This document shows, in pieces, positions 27,027-34,176 of a DNA stretch of 64,000 nucleotides. Every line of letters begins with the position of its first letter. Within the stretch, counting starts at the first letter, position 1. Source of the DNA: Streptomyces avidinii (GTDB lineage: Bacteria; Actinomycetota; Actinomycetes; Streptomycetales; Streptomycetaceae); assembly GCF_014650695.1 (NCBI RefSeq), contig NZ_BMVL01000002.1:486721-550720 (forward strand). The letters are read 5' to 3'. The position numbers and the translations under genes were made by a program. The notes beneath the pieces were generated by a model that saw nothing but the letters and a program-made list of their open reading frames with translations, was not told where the DNA came from and ran no database searches.

Positions 27027-27308
27027 ATGCACCACCAGGAATCGAAGGACGGCCGGTCACCGCTGGAGCGCGTGACCGGCGAGAACAATGTGTCCTCGGA
27101 GGAGGAGCGGCAGCGTGGCGCGGCTCCGTCCGAAGACAAAGGACAGCTCCAGGACATCACGCGGAAGGTCAAGGAAGCGGCGCGGGAAGTCATGGGCACG
27201 GGGAAGCGCGAACCGACGGAGGGCACCCAGGAAGCCCTGGACATGTTGCGTGAGCGTCGTGAGGGGTCTGGTGGCCGCCAGTCCTCCGGCGAAGCGGGCA
27301 GCCACTGA
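27027..27308 (+). CDS. Small hydrophilic protein
   Basis: A 93-residue, highly charged, probably disordered protein (MHHQESKDGRSPLERVTGEN, then QLQDITRKVKEAAREVMG). GGAG lies eight bases before the ATG. It resembles small stress-associated hydrophilins in Streptomyces by composition only. A large hairpin follows at 27331-27386. Confidence 0.6.
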   Translation: MHHQESKDGRSPLERVTGENNVSSEEERQRGAAPSEDKGQLQDITRKVKEAAREVMGTGKREPTEGTQEALDMLRERREGSGGRQSSGEAGSH

Positions 27309-27330
27309 GCGCACCCGCCGAGCCCAGCAC

Positions 27331-27386
27331 GGCCGCCAGTTGTCGGTCCTACCGCTCCGACGGCGGCAGGACCGACTGGCCGCCGC
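27331..27386 (+). terminator. Large imperfect hairpin
   Basis: GGCCGCCAGT-TGTCGGTCCT pairs with AGGACCGAC-TGGCCGCC across an 18-base loop; two bases are unpaired. It follows the stop of the small hydrophilic gene by about 22 bases. Confidence 0.65.
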
Positions 27387-27459
27387 TCGGTTCGCATGCG
27401 GCGCCGACGACGCCGATGGGTAGCAGGCCGACGGTTCCCCTCCGGTCAACCCGGCATGC

Positions 27460-27858
27460 CTAGATCAGCCGTCCGTGCACTGGAGCGCGTCGTTGACGGC
27501 CGCATACGGAGAGGGCTGCGCCATGAGAACACACAAGGTGTAGAGGCATGGTCCACGGCGCGGCGCGCCTCGCAATCGGAGGGGGCCGCGCGCAGCCGCA
27601 GGCGGGCTCGAAGAACCGGCCCAGGGCCCGCTCGGCATCCGTGCGGTTCGGCATCAGATACGGCCGTGAGACTCGGGGCGCGCTGCTCCTGCGGGCGGCT
27701 TGCGCGGCATGGTTCAAGGCCTGCTCCACATCGACCGGCAGAGGTGCGCCACGGGAGTCGGCGACCCTTGCCCGCGCCACTTCGCTCACCGACAGACCGG
27801 TTTCCGTGGCCGCGGCGGGCAGGACCCGCTCAGCCAGGAGGACAGGGCAGGGAAGCAT
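27460..27858 (-). pseudogene. DUF5133/ANTAR-like protein with two frameshifts
   Basis: The N-terminal part is clear (TETGLSVSEVARARVADSRG, LPVDVEQALNHAAQAARR, RPYLMPNRTDAERALGRFFE). It then switches frame (ARLRLRAAPSDCEARRAVDH) and again (LYTLCVLMAQPSPYAAVNDA), ending at a TGA near 27475. Each switch equals one missing base: once after RFFE and once in the codon before LYT. The intact paralogue at 27830-28399 overlaps its start by 29 bases and shows the uninterrupted order. Either true decay or read errors. Confidence 0.75.
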
Positions 27859-28399
27859 CGCGGGTCCCCGCCGGGCCGCCTGTGGATACCGCGAGGTAGT
27901 TCAGTGCTACCAGGACCGCCTCCGGGACGGAGCGACGTCCCATCAGCACGCACAGCGTGTATGCGGCGTCGTCCATCGCGCGCAGCGCGTCAGGATCGTC
28001 GGGAGCGGCTGAGAGCCGGGACTGGCATGCGCGCAGATGCGTCAGGACCTCTTCGGTGCGGACCCGGGACGGGACGAGGGCTGTGGGGAGCTTCGCTGCC
28101 GGGACGGGGGCGCGAGCCGCCTCCACGGCTCGACGTACGGCACGCTCGAGGTGGACGGGGACCGGTGTGCCGCGGGTGCCCGCGGCCATGGCGGCCGCCA
28201 GCTCGTACGGGCTGGTGCGGGCCAGGCCGGCCGCCGCTGACAGGATCCGGTGTGCGTCGCGTGCCGTGCATGGCGTCATCGCCATCAGCATCCCGGCAGC
28301 CCGGGTGACAGTCGGCTCTCCGAGCAGGAATCCGCCCGGCCCGGCGGGCCGGGTTGGCGGGGCGGGAGGGTCCGCAGGACCGGAAGTGGCTGCAGGCAT
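27830..28399 (-). CDS. ANTAR-like plus DUF5133 protein
   Basis: A 189-residue protein. The first 35 residues are Pro-rich. An ANTAR-like helical part follows (EPTVTRAAGMLMAMTPCTAR, DAHRILSAAAGLARTSPYEL). A basic linker (VEAARAPVPAAKLPTALV) leads to the DUF5133 helices (RTEEVLTHLRACQSRLSAAP, DALRAMDDAAYTLCVLMGRR). ANTAR units bind structured RNA; whether this diverged form does is unknown. GAAGGGAA precedes the ATG. The broken paralogue lies immediately downstream and overlapping, so the pair probably arose by tandem duplication. Confidence 0.8.
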   Translation of the reverse strand: MPAATSGPADPPAPPTRPAGPGGFLLGEPTVTRAAGMLMAMTPCTARDAHRILSAAAGLARTSPYELAAAMAAGTRGTPVPVHLERAVRRAVEAARAPVPAAKLPTALVPSRVRTEEVLTHLRACQSRLSAAPDDPDALRAMDDAAYTLCVLMGRRSVPEAVLVALNYLAVSTGGPAGTRDASLPCPPG

Positions 28400-28631
28400 G
28401 CAAGGTTCCCTTCATTCCACAGGGCGACCACTTGGGTACGTACGGTATTCCCGCATGGCAGCCGCTCGTACCCATGGCACACAGGTCCGCTACGCTACGC
28501 ATCGGATGTGACTTCGCACGCCGGATGAATTTACGCTGGAGACGGCGGTCTGGCGCGCTGAGCGGCCCCCGGGCCGTCACCGTGAGCACCTGCTCCACCT
28601 CCCCCTCCGTGCAGGTGCTCACCCAGACCCT
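28400..28631. other. Upstream region of the DUF5133 gene
   Basis: No coding sequence recognised. It includes a less GC-rich stretch around 28430-28530 that is the likely minus-strand promoter area. It also contains the downstream side of the DNA ligase gene. Confidence 0.35.
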
Positions 28632-29657
28632 TCAGCCGGTGGCGGCGGCCGGCCCGGGACTGAACAGCGGTACCTCCTCCGCGGTCACGTCCAGGCGCAG
28701 CCGTTTGAAGCGCACCGGGTGCCGGAAGACGCCGCCTCGGTCGATGGCCGTGTCGGCGCTGATCTCCGCGACCAGCTCGGGACGTACGAGCGTCACGTCC
28801 AGGATGTCCCGACTGCCCCACGCCGATGCGAAACGCAGGCCCTCCCAGGGGTGTCCGGCCTCGGCGGCTATCACGTTGCCACCGACGAGGCGCGCCAGCT
28901 CGGTACGGAGCGGGGCCGTGCGACCGATCGTGCAGAGGTCGCCGTAGGCGTCGCGGCGGCCCAGGAAGAGGAGCTGAGGCCGGGTGACGGTGCCGGTGAT
29001 CGCACCGATGATCGCCTCGATGGTGTTCCGGCGACGGAGTTTGTACCAGTCTCGCCGGCCGGGCCGGTACGGCTGGCTCATGGCTTTGACCACGACGCCT
29101 TCGACGCCGGAGAGCTCGGGCCAGGACTCCAGCCACTGCTGGGCCTTGAGCAGGTCGGTCGTCATCGGGCACAGCGTCCAGGGGGGCGCAAGCCGGTGGA
29201 GGGCGAACAGGGCTTCCAGCCGGAGGCGGCGTTGGCGGTAGGGGTAGCCGATCACCTCACTGCCGTCCTGTTGCAGAACGTCGAAGGCGATGAAGAACGC
29301 GGGCAGCGACGCGGCGAGAGCGCGCGTGCTGCGGCGGCCGCGGGCAGCGGTGCGCCGCTGCAGTCCCTCGAAGGACAGCCGGCCCGCCTTCGAGTCCCAG
29401 ACGACGAGCTCCCCGTCCAGGACCAGACCGTCGGGCAGCTTGTCCGACGCGGCGAGGAGGTCCGGGAACCGGTCCTGGATCAGTGACCCGCGCCGGGTCT
29501 GCAGCAGAAAGCCGCCGTTGGGGCCCGTGGGGGTGAACAGCAGAGCCCGGTAGCCATCGAACTTCTGCTCGAACGCCAGCTCGCCGAGCACACCGGGCCC
29601 CGGCACCGACTCCACGGCCTGCGCCAGCATCGGCTCCACCGGCGGTCGCAACGTCAC
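28632..29657 (-). CDS. ligC: ATP-dependent DNA ligase (LigC type)
   Basis: A 341-residue stand-alone ligase. The nucleotidyltransferase domain has ELAFEQKFDGYRAL with the adenylated Lys about residue 32, then LVLDGELVVWD, AFFIAFDVLQQDG, GVEGVVVKA and WYKLRRRNT. The OB-fold domain carries LLFLGRRDAYGDLCTIGRTA and VFRHPVRFKRLRLD. This is the actinobacterial LigC pattern, acting in repair and sometimes working with Ku. It starts with GTG. No intact Ku gene is adjacent; a weak Ku-tail-like scrap lies upstream. Confidence 0.87.
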   Translation of the reverse strand: MTLRPPVEPMLAQAVESVPGPGVLGELAFEQKFDGYRALLFTPTGPNGGFLLQTRRGSLIQDRFPDLLAASDKLPDGLVLDGELVVWDSKAGRLSFEGLQRRTAARGRRSTRALAASLPAFFIAFDVLQQDGSEVIGYPYRQRRLRLEALFALHRLAPPWTLCPMTTDLLKAQQWLESWPELSGVEGVVVKAMSQPYRPGRRDWYKLRRRNTIEAIIGAITGTVTRPQLLFLGRRDAYGDLCTIGRTAPLRTELARLVGGNVIAAEAGHPWEGLRFASAWGSRDILDVTLVRPELVAEISADTAIDRGGVFRHPVRFKRLRLDVTAEEVPLFSPGPAAATG

Positions 29658-29662
29658 CCCGA

Positions 29663-30020
29663 GTGCCTGCCCTTCGCGCCAACGTGCTGGAGGATGTCGC
29701 CTTCAGGGCCTGGAGCGGCCTGCTCTCCCTCCGCGTCCGACAAGCAATGGAAGAGGGCCGAGCGACTCGTCGAGGCCGTGTGCACGGGGTGGAGCCCCGG
29801 GAAGTACCGGGACACCTTCCCGGAACAGGCCGCAGCCTGATCGAGGCCGCACACGATGCCGTACCCCATCAGCCGCGCTCCCTCCACGAGCACCGACCTG
29901 CGCGCGGGCGCTGTGCCGGGCCTGCCAGTCGGAAGGCCCAAAGGCCGGTCGCGCCCGAACCCGACCCTGCTTGCCCCAATAGGCGCCTGCCCGAAGCAGC
30001 CGACGCTACTCCCACGGGAC
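29663..30020. other. Interval upstream of the DNA ligase; possible Ku-tail scrap
   Basis: On the plus strand near 29727-29840 a frame reads WKRAERLVEAVCTGWSPGKY, then RDTFPEQAAA and stop. It resembles, weakly, the C-terminal region of bacterial Ku (LVEAM...W.P..Y.DTY.ER). Only about 38 residues are seen. Otherwise there is no gene. Confidence 0.3.
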
Positions 30021-30127
30021 CGTGAGCGGGCGGCAAGACCGTGACCGAAGCCGCTTTCGACGGGGCCTACCTGCGGCCCTACACCAGCAACCCCGAGCGC
30101 ACCGAGGCCCTGGCACACTTCCTCCCA

Positions 30128-30592
30128 GGATCGATGACTCTCTGGCAGGAACGCGGCGATCGGGTCGTCCGCCGAGGCTGACGGATGCCGAGCTGTTGAC
30201 GCTCGCCGTCATGCAGGCCGTCCTCGGCTTCGCCTCCGAGACCCGATGGCTGCGGTTCGCCCGCGCCCACCTTTCCGCCGAGTTCCCCTACCTGCCCGAA
30301 CAAGCCAGCTACAACAAGCGCCTGCGGGCCGCGGCCTCGCTGATCAGCCGGTTCATCCGCACCCTCGTGAAACGCTCCGACCTCGCGGGCTGGGCCGGCT
30401 ACGGCTACTGCCCCTCCAGGCCAGCTCGACCTCGAACGCCACGGAGCCAGAACCCCAGCCGGGGTCCTGGCCCGCGTCGGACAATGCATCCTGGCCCTGA
30501 CCGCCGCCATCTGGCACAACCGGATCAACGCCACACCCCCAGGTCACTCATCGCCTACGACCACTGACCAGGACTTCGGACTTACTCATCTA
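30128..30592 (+). mobile_element. IS982-type transposase remnant, internally deleted
   Basis: The N-terminal part is clear: RIDDSLAGTRRSGRPPRLTD, AELLTLAVMQAVLGFASETR, FARAHLSAEFPYLPEQASYN. It then jumps from SRFIRTLVKRSDLAGWAGYG directly towards the C-terminus; the DDE catalytic core between is missing. The tail GVLARVGQCILALTAAIWHN and the family end SLIAYDH are in two frames. The right edge ACTTCGGACTTACTCATCT probably contains the terminal repeat; no matching left end was seen. The stop codon of the convergent STAS gene lies in this right edge. Confidence 0.72.
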
Positions 30593-31021
30593 GCCGGCTT
30601 GCGGCGTACCGTGGACCACGGCGTTCGCGCGGGCCGCTTCCGTGCCGGCCGCCCGCTGGGACGCAGCCGCGTCGCGCAGGCAGCGGCGCAGCATTGCGGT
30701 GGGCTCGGAGCCGGCCTCCGAGTACGGGTAGAGGCTGTCGACGATGTCCAGGAGCCGCCGCGGTTGTGCCTGCCATCCGAAGGCGAAGAACGCAAGGCCG
30801 CGGTCGTGGAGCCGCAGAGCGAGGTCGTGGAGTGCGTGCAAACCGGTGACGTCGAGGAACCGGAGGCGTGTCATGTCACACACCACCACCACGACATTCT
30901 CGTCGAGGACGCTCAAGACTTCCTCGAGGACAGGGCGGGAGTCGAGGTCCAGTTCACCGTCCGGGGCCAGGTGCACGGTGGGCCCGAAACGTCGCGTCAC
31001 GATCCGAAAATCGCGCTCCAT
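30590..31021 (-). CDS. STAS-domain anti-sigma factor antagonist-like protein
   Basis: A 143-residue protein with one STAS domain: VHLAPDGELDLDSRPVLEEV, VVVVVCDMTRLRFLDVTGLH, then HDRGLAFFAFGWQAQPRRLL. The usual DSSG phospho-site is DVTG (57-60), so Thr59 replaces the regulated Ser. The C-terminal 30 residues are a charged extension. The start at 31021 is preferred because GAGGTG is six bases upstream. The stop codon falls in the edge of the IS982-type remnant, so the original C-terminus may have been altered by insertion. Confidence 0.82.
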   Translation of the reverse strand: MERDFRIVTRRFGPTVHLAPDGELDLDSRPVLEEVLSVLDENVVVVVCDMTRLRFLDVTGLHALHDLALRLHDRGLAFFAFGWQAQPRRLLDIVDSLYPYSEAGSEPTAMLRRCLRDAAASQRAAGTEAARANAVVHGTPQAG

Positions 31022-31280
31022 GAGTATCACCTCGCCGGGACCGGCCGTTCTGATGCACTCCTGCCCTGTGTGGACGGGAAATGGTCCTACCCCGATCCTG
31101 CCTCAGCCTCGAAAGCGGCGGCAAGCCCGTCCGCAGGCCTCGCGCCTCACCCACTTGCCCCGGGTACGAGCGAGGCCGAAACTTCGTTCGAGAGACCATG
31201 TCGTCGAGGCGCCCCGCGTACGGTGCTCCAGAGATGGCGAGGTGAGACGCCATGAAACCGGCCCTCCGCATCGCGATCAG

Positions 31281-31435
31281 CGGTATGGAACCACCGCCTG
31301 CCTGACACCCCTCGGAGACCTCGGCAGCTGTCCCGCCTTCGACCAGGTCGATCACGCGGTCGGCCCGGACACGAGTTCGTGGCCTGCACGATGGCGCACG
31401 TCCCGTTCATGGACCTGTCCGTGACCGAAGGTGCT
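31281..31435 (+). pseudogene. STAS-domain remnant
   Basis: On the opposite strand to the intact STAS gene, a frame reads GTTACLTPLGDLGSCPAFDQ. Then, in another frame, FVACTMAHVPFMDLS appears, the strand before the STAS phospho-site (usually FMDLSGL). It breaks off right after. This is a separate, divergently oriented STAS copy with a frameshift and a lost C-terminal half. Confidence 0.55.
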
Positions 31436-31478
31436 ACCAAGTCACACCGCCAGTCGCTGAAGCCGTTTGACAACGGCA

Positions 31479-31877
31479 TCAGGAAGCGAGGGCGACGAGC
31501 CTTCGGTACTCCAGCTGGTCGCGCCGTCTGGCCGTGAGGTGGACGTGGACGTCCGGAAGGTATTCCTTCAGGAGGGTGTAGCCGGCTGTGTAGGTCTCTT
31601 CCTGGGCTTCGGTGTCTGCCGGCATCCAGAGGATCAACAGCATTTCGTGCCGGCGGGCGCCCTCCGGGGTGGCAAAGGACAGCTCGTGGACGACCAGGCG
31701 CGCCTGGCCCGCGGGCAGCGCCGAAACCAGCTCGTCATGGGTCAGATTGCTCTCCAGCTCCGGCACCAGCACACCGCCTGCGCCGAAGCGGAGGATCACC
31801 GTATTGATCTCCCGAGTCTGCCTCAGGTGGTGAAGGGCCTCACGGCAGTCTTCCGCCAGAGCGATCGGGCCGCTCAT
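31479..31877 (-). CDS. ADF/cofilin (actin-depolymerizing factor homology) domain protein
   Basis: A 132-residue single-domain protein that lines up over its whole length with eukaryotic ADF/cofilin. The N-terminal SGPIALAEDCREALHHLR corresponds to SGIALAPNC..TFNDLK of amoebal cofilin. Next comes a loop, LPAGQARLVVHELSFATPEG (cofilin: LPENECRYVVLDYQYKEEG), then HEMLLILWMPADTEAQEETY (KICFVAWCPDTANIKKKM), then the long helix TAGYTLLKEYL and a final VHVHLTA strand. In eukaryotes this fold severs F-actin. The basic residues of the actin-binding helix are mostly not conserved here. The start overlaps the stop of the upstream small gene (ATGA at 31874-31877). The bacterial role is unknown; the target might be a bacterial actin-like protein. 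Confidence 0.8.
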   Translation of the reverse strand: MSGPIALAEDCREALHHLRQTREINTVILRFGAGGVLVPELESNLTHDELVSALPAGQARLVVHELSFATPEGARRHEMLLILWMPADTEAQEETYTAGYTLLKEYLPDVHVHLTARRRDQLEYRRLVALAS

Positions 31878-32113
31878 GAGAACCTCACTTCGCTCATGGC
31901 CGGGAAGGTGTCACCCAGAGGGTCGGCCTCGCGTCCCGGTGGGGGTGGCGGCTCTGGGCCCGCCTCGGGCAGCAGACCGAGCATGTCCAGCATCAGCGCC
32001 AGATCTGTGGGGTCGACGGCGTGGGCAGCGACAGCGCGGCGGGCCGCCGCACAGTCCACTGTCCCGGAACAGGCCAGGAGAGCCGGCGCGTCACAGCCGA
32101 AGGGATCCTTCAC
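31874..32113 (-). CDS. Small acidic protein coupled to the ADF-like gene
   Basis: About 79 residues from the GTG at 32113: VKDPFGCDAPALLACSGTVD, CAAARRAVAAHAVDPTDLAL and MLDMLGLLPEAGP, then a Pro-rich acidic tail. It has three Cys and one probable helix bundle; no family recognised. It overlaps the ADF-like start by four bases, so the two are almost certainly co-translated and may act together. The start is uncertain: the frame stays open upstream, but I see no better start codon and the Shine-Dalgarno site is weak. Confidence 0.6.
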   Translation of the reverse strand: MKDPFGCDAPALLACSGTVDCAAARRAVAAHAVDPTDLALMLDMLGLLPEAGPEPPPPPGREADPLGDTFPAMSEVRFS

Positions 32114-32291
32114 CCGCCGATCCCACCATGCCCGCTCGCCGGGTGCCGCCTGATTGCTCCAGGTGCGCAGCCCCGGCTCGCGAACTCGACCTGGCCCGCA
32201 GGATTGTCGGGGCCCGAACGGGTAGGAGCAGTAGACACCGACAGTTCGGCCGCCGCGGCAGCCCCGTGCGGCCGAAGAGAGCAGGCAGATC

Positions 32292-32669
32292 ATGGCGAAG
32301 CAGCAGAGACCAAACCAAAGCGAAGCAAGCAGGCACACCGGTCCACAGCATGGTTGGTCGCCGGACGTGGACGCGACGCGACAGCAGGAGAATCCGAGTG
32401 CCGAGCGGTCTTTCCACGCGGAAGAGCACGCTCCCGCTCGCGGTCCCGGCCGTGAGGTGTCCCAGGAAGAGAACAAGGGCTCCGGCGTCGATGTAGGAAA
32501 GAGCGAAGGCCGCAGAGGAGAGCAGCAGACCAAGGGGGCCAAGAGCCCCAAGGGCATGCATGACATGGGGCCGCAGGGGGCCTCGCGCCGTCCCAGTGGC
32601 ACACGGGACGCGTCGGCGGTGACCGGGATCGATCCGCAGGACCCTCCCGGCAAGCGGAACGCCGGCTGA
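32292..32669 (+). CDS. Hydrophilic, probably disordered protein
   Basis: A 125-residue protein lacking hydrophobic segments (MAKQQRPNQSEASRHTGPQH ... REVSQEENKGSGVDVGKSEG). It is rich in Gln, Ser, Gly and Glu. It is divergent from the ADF pair, with about 178 bases between starts. Composition suggests a desiccation or stress hydrophilin; no domain recognised. Confidence 0.55.
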   Translation: MAKQQRPNQSEASRHTGPQHGWSPDVDATRQQENPSAERSFHAEEHAPARGPGREVSQEENKGSGVDVGKSEGRRGEQQTKGAKSPKGMHDMGPQGASRRPSGTRDASAVTGIDPQDPPGKRNAG

Positions 32670-32696
32670 CTGGCCCGGCAGATGGGCGCTCTCATC

Positions 32697-33716
32697 TCAA
32701 CGGCAGTGGCTTAGCACCGCCTCGACCACTTGGCCGACAGAGATGCGCAGGAGCCGGGCATCGGGCAGCGACGCGTGTGCGTCGCCGGGCCGCAAGGGGT
32801 CCTCTCCCTCGCGCGGGCACCACAGCACCCGGTGTTTCGCGTGAGCGGGCGGGCCCCACAGGCGGGGGGCGACGGGGCCGAAGAGGACGACGGACCGGGT
32901 GCCCAGGGCCGTCGCGAGGTGCGCCAGACCCGTGTCGCCGACCAGGACACAGCGCGCACCGGCCACGAGTGCGGACAGTTGGTCGAAGGGGACGTCACTG
33001 GAGCCGCCGACCACCGCCTCCGGTGACAGTCCCGCGTCGCTCGCCACGCGCCGGGCCAGCGCCCCCTCGCCCGCGCCCGCCGTGACGACCACGGCCTGGC
33101 CCGCTCGGCGGAGGGCGCGTACGACCGCTGCGAACCGTTCGGGGGGCCACCGGCGGGAACCGGCGTCGGCGCCGGGGTGGACGACGACGGCGCCCGGGGC
33201 GGGTGAGACGCACGCAGGAGCGGCGATCGAAAGGTCCGTGGGGTCGGCCTCGATGCCGTACCAGCGCAGCAGGCGGCACCAGCGTTCGCGCTCGTGCTCG
33301 TCGTCGCGCCACTCGGGTCCGAGGACGTCCGGGGTCCGTACGTGCCGGTAGGCGAGGAGCCGGCGCGGCCGCAGCCGCTGGAGGAGCAGATGGCTGGGGG
33401 GCCCGTTCCCCTGCAGGTCCACGGCCAGCTCCGGCGGCGGCCCCTCCCAGCTCAATTCGGTGGGGACGCCGCGGCCTCGCGCGGTCGTGGGCAGGACCCG
33501 GTCCACGAGTCCGGTGGCAACGGCGACGGTGGCCAGCCGGTCGGGTGCGGCCAGGACGATGTCGCCATCCGGCATGCTCCTGCGCAGCGCCCGCAGGCAG
33601 GGCACCACCGTCAGCAGATCGCCGAGGCCCAAGGCCCGCAGAACCAGTACCTGGGGGCGGCTGTCGGCCGACACCCGCCTTCTCGGAGCGGGACCTGCCG
33701 GCTTGTGCACACTCAT
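32697..33716 (-). CDS. Glycosyltransferase family 9 (heptosyltransferase-like)
   Basis: A 339-residue GT-B enzyme. The N-terminal half has VLVLRALGLGDLLTVVPCLR and DGDIVLAAPDRLA. The C-terminal half has VVVHPGADAGSRRWPPERFA, VVVTAGAGEGALARRVA and the nucleotide-sugar motif VLVGDTGLAHLATALGTRSV, followed by VLFGPVAPRLWGP. GT9 includes the ADP-heptose:LPS heptosyltransferases. With the heptose genes nearby this one probably transfers heptose, but the acceptor is unknown. GGAAGGA precedes the ATG. It is separated from the main cluster by the MFS gene on the opposite strand. Confidence 0.88.
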   Translation of the reverse strand: MSVHKPAGPAPRRRVSADSRPQVLVLRALGLGDLLTVVPCLRALRRSMPDGDIVLAAPDRLATVAVATGLVDRVLPTTARGRGVPTELSWEGPPPELAVDLQGNGPPSHLLLQRLRPRRLLAYRHVRTPDVLGPEWRDDEHERERWCRLLRWYGIEADPTDLSIAAPACVSPAPGAVVVHPGADAGSRRWPPERFAAVVRALRRAGQAVVVTAGAGEGALARRVASDAGLSPEAVVGGSSDVPFDQLSALVAGARCVLVGDTGLAHLATALGTRSVVLFGPVAPRLWGPPAHAKHRVLWCPREGEDPLRPGDAHASLPDARLLRISVGQVVEAVLSHCR

Positions 33717-34176
33717 GAGGTCCTTCCGAGGCTCAGCAGGGGGACGGGCCGCCGATCCGACCGCTGTCGCCGGCCGGGATCCGTACCTGAGCGGTGCCCT
33801 CCAGGGTCGCTGCCGAGCCGCTCCGCCCAGGAAAGCGCGGGTCGCGCGGCTGCTGCACTCCACTGTCGCGAGGACGGTCCTCCGAGGCACGCCGGGCTGG
33901 GCCGCACGGGGGGTGACGGCTCCGGACGGCCGCTGTGAGCAAACACACCGGCTGCCCCGTAGGCCTTGGCAGGCCAGGGGCCGGGGCCTCGCAGGGGGCC
34001 GTCGGGTGTCCCAGGTCACCGAGGTGGGTGGGAGGTTCTGCCACCATGGTCCGCGGGCCAGTTCCTCCCCCTTCTGCTGCCGGGTGTCGCCGTGCGCGTG
34101 GGGCGGTGCGGAGCGCCCGTTCCTTCCGCCTCCTGCGCTTCGCGCTCCACCCTGGGTCCTGCTTGTGTCTGCCTCT
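33717..34176. other. Divergent promoter region between GT9 and MFS genes
   Basis: 460 bases between divergent starts. No protein-like frame with family similarity was seen. It should contain both promoters; no operator repeat stands out. Confidence 0.4.

Noticed and set aside
33460..34176. Extension of the MFS gene upstream to 33460
   Set aside because: The extension overlaps the GT9 gene antisense and has no membrane or family sequence; the MFS fold begins after 34200.
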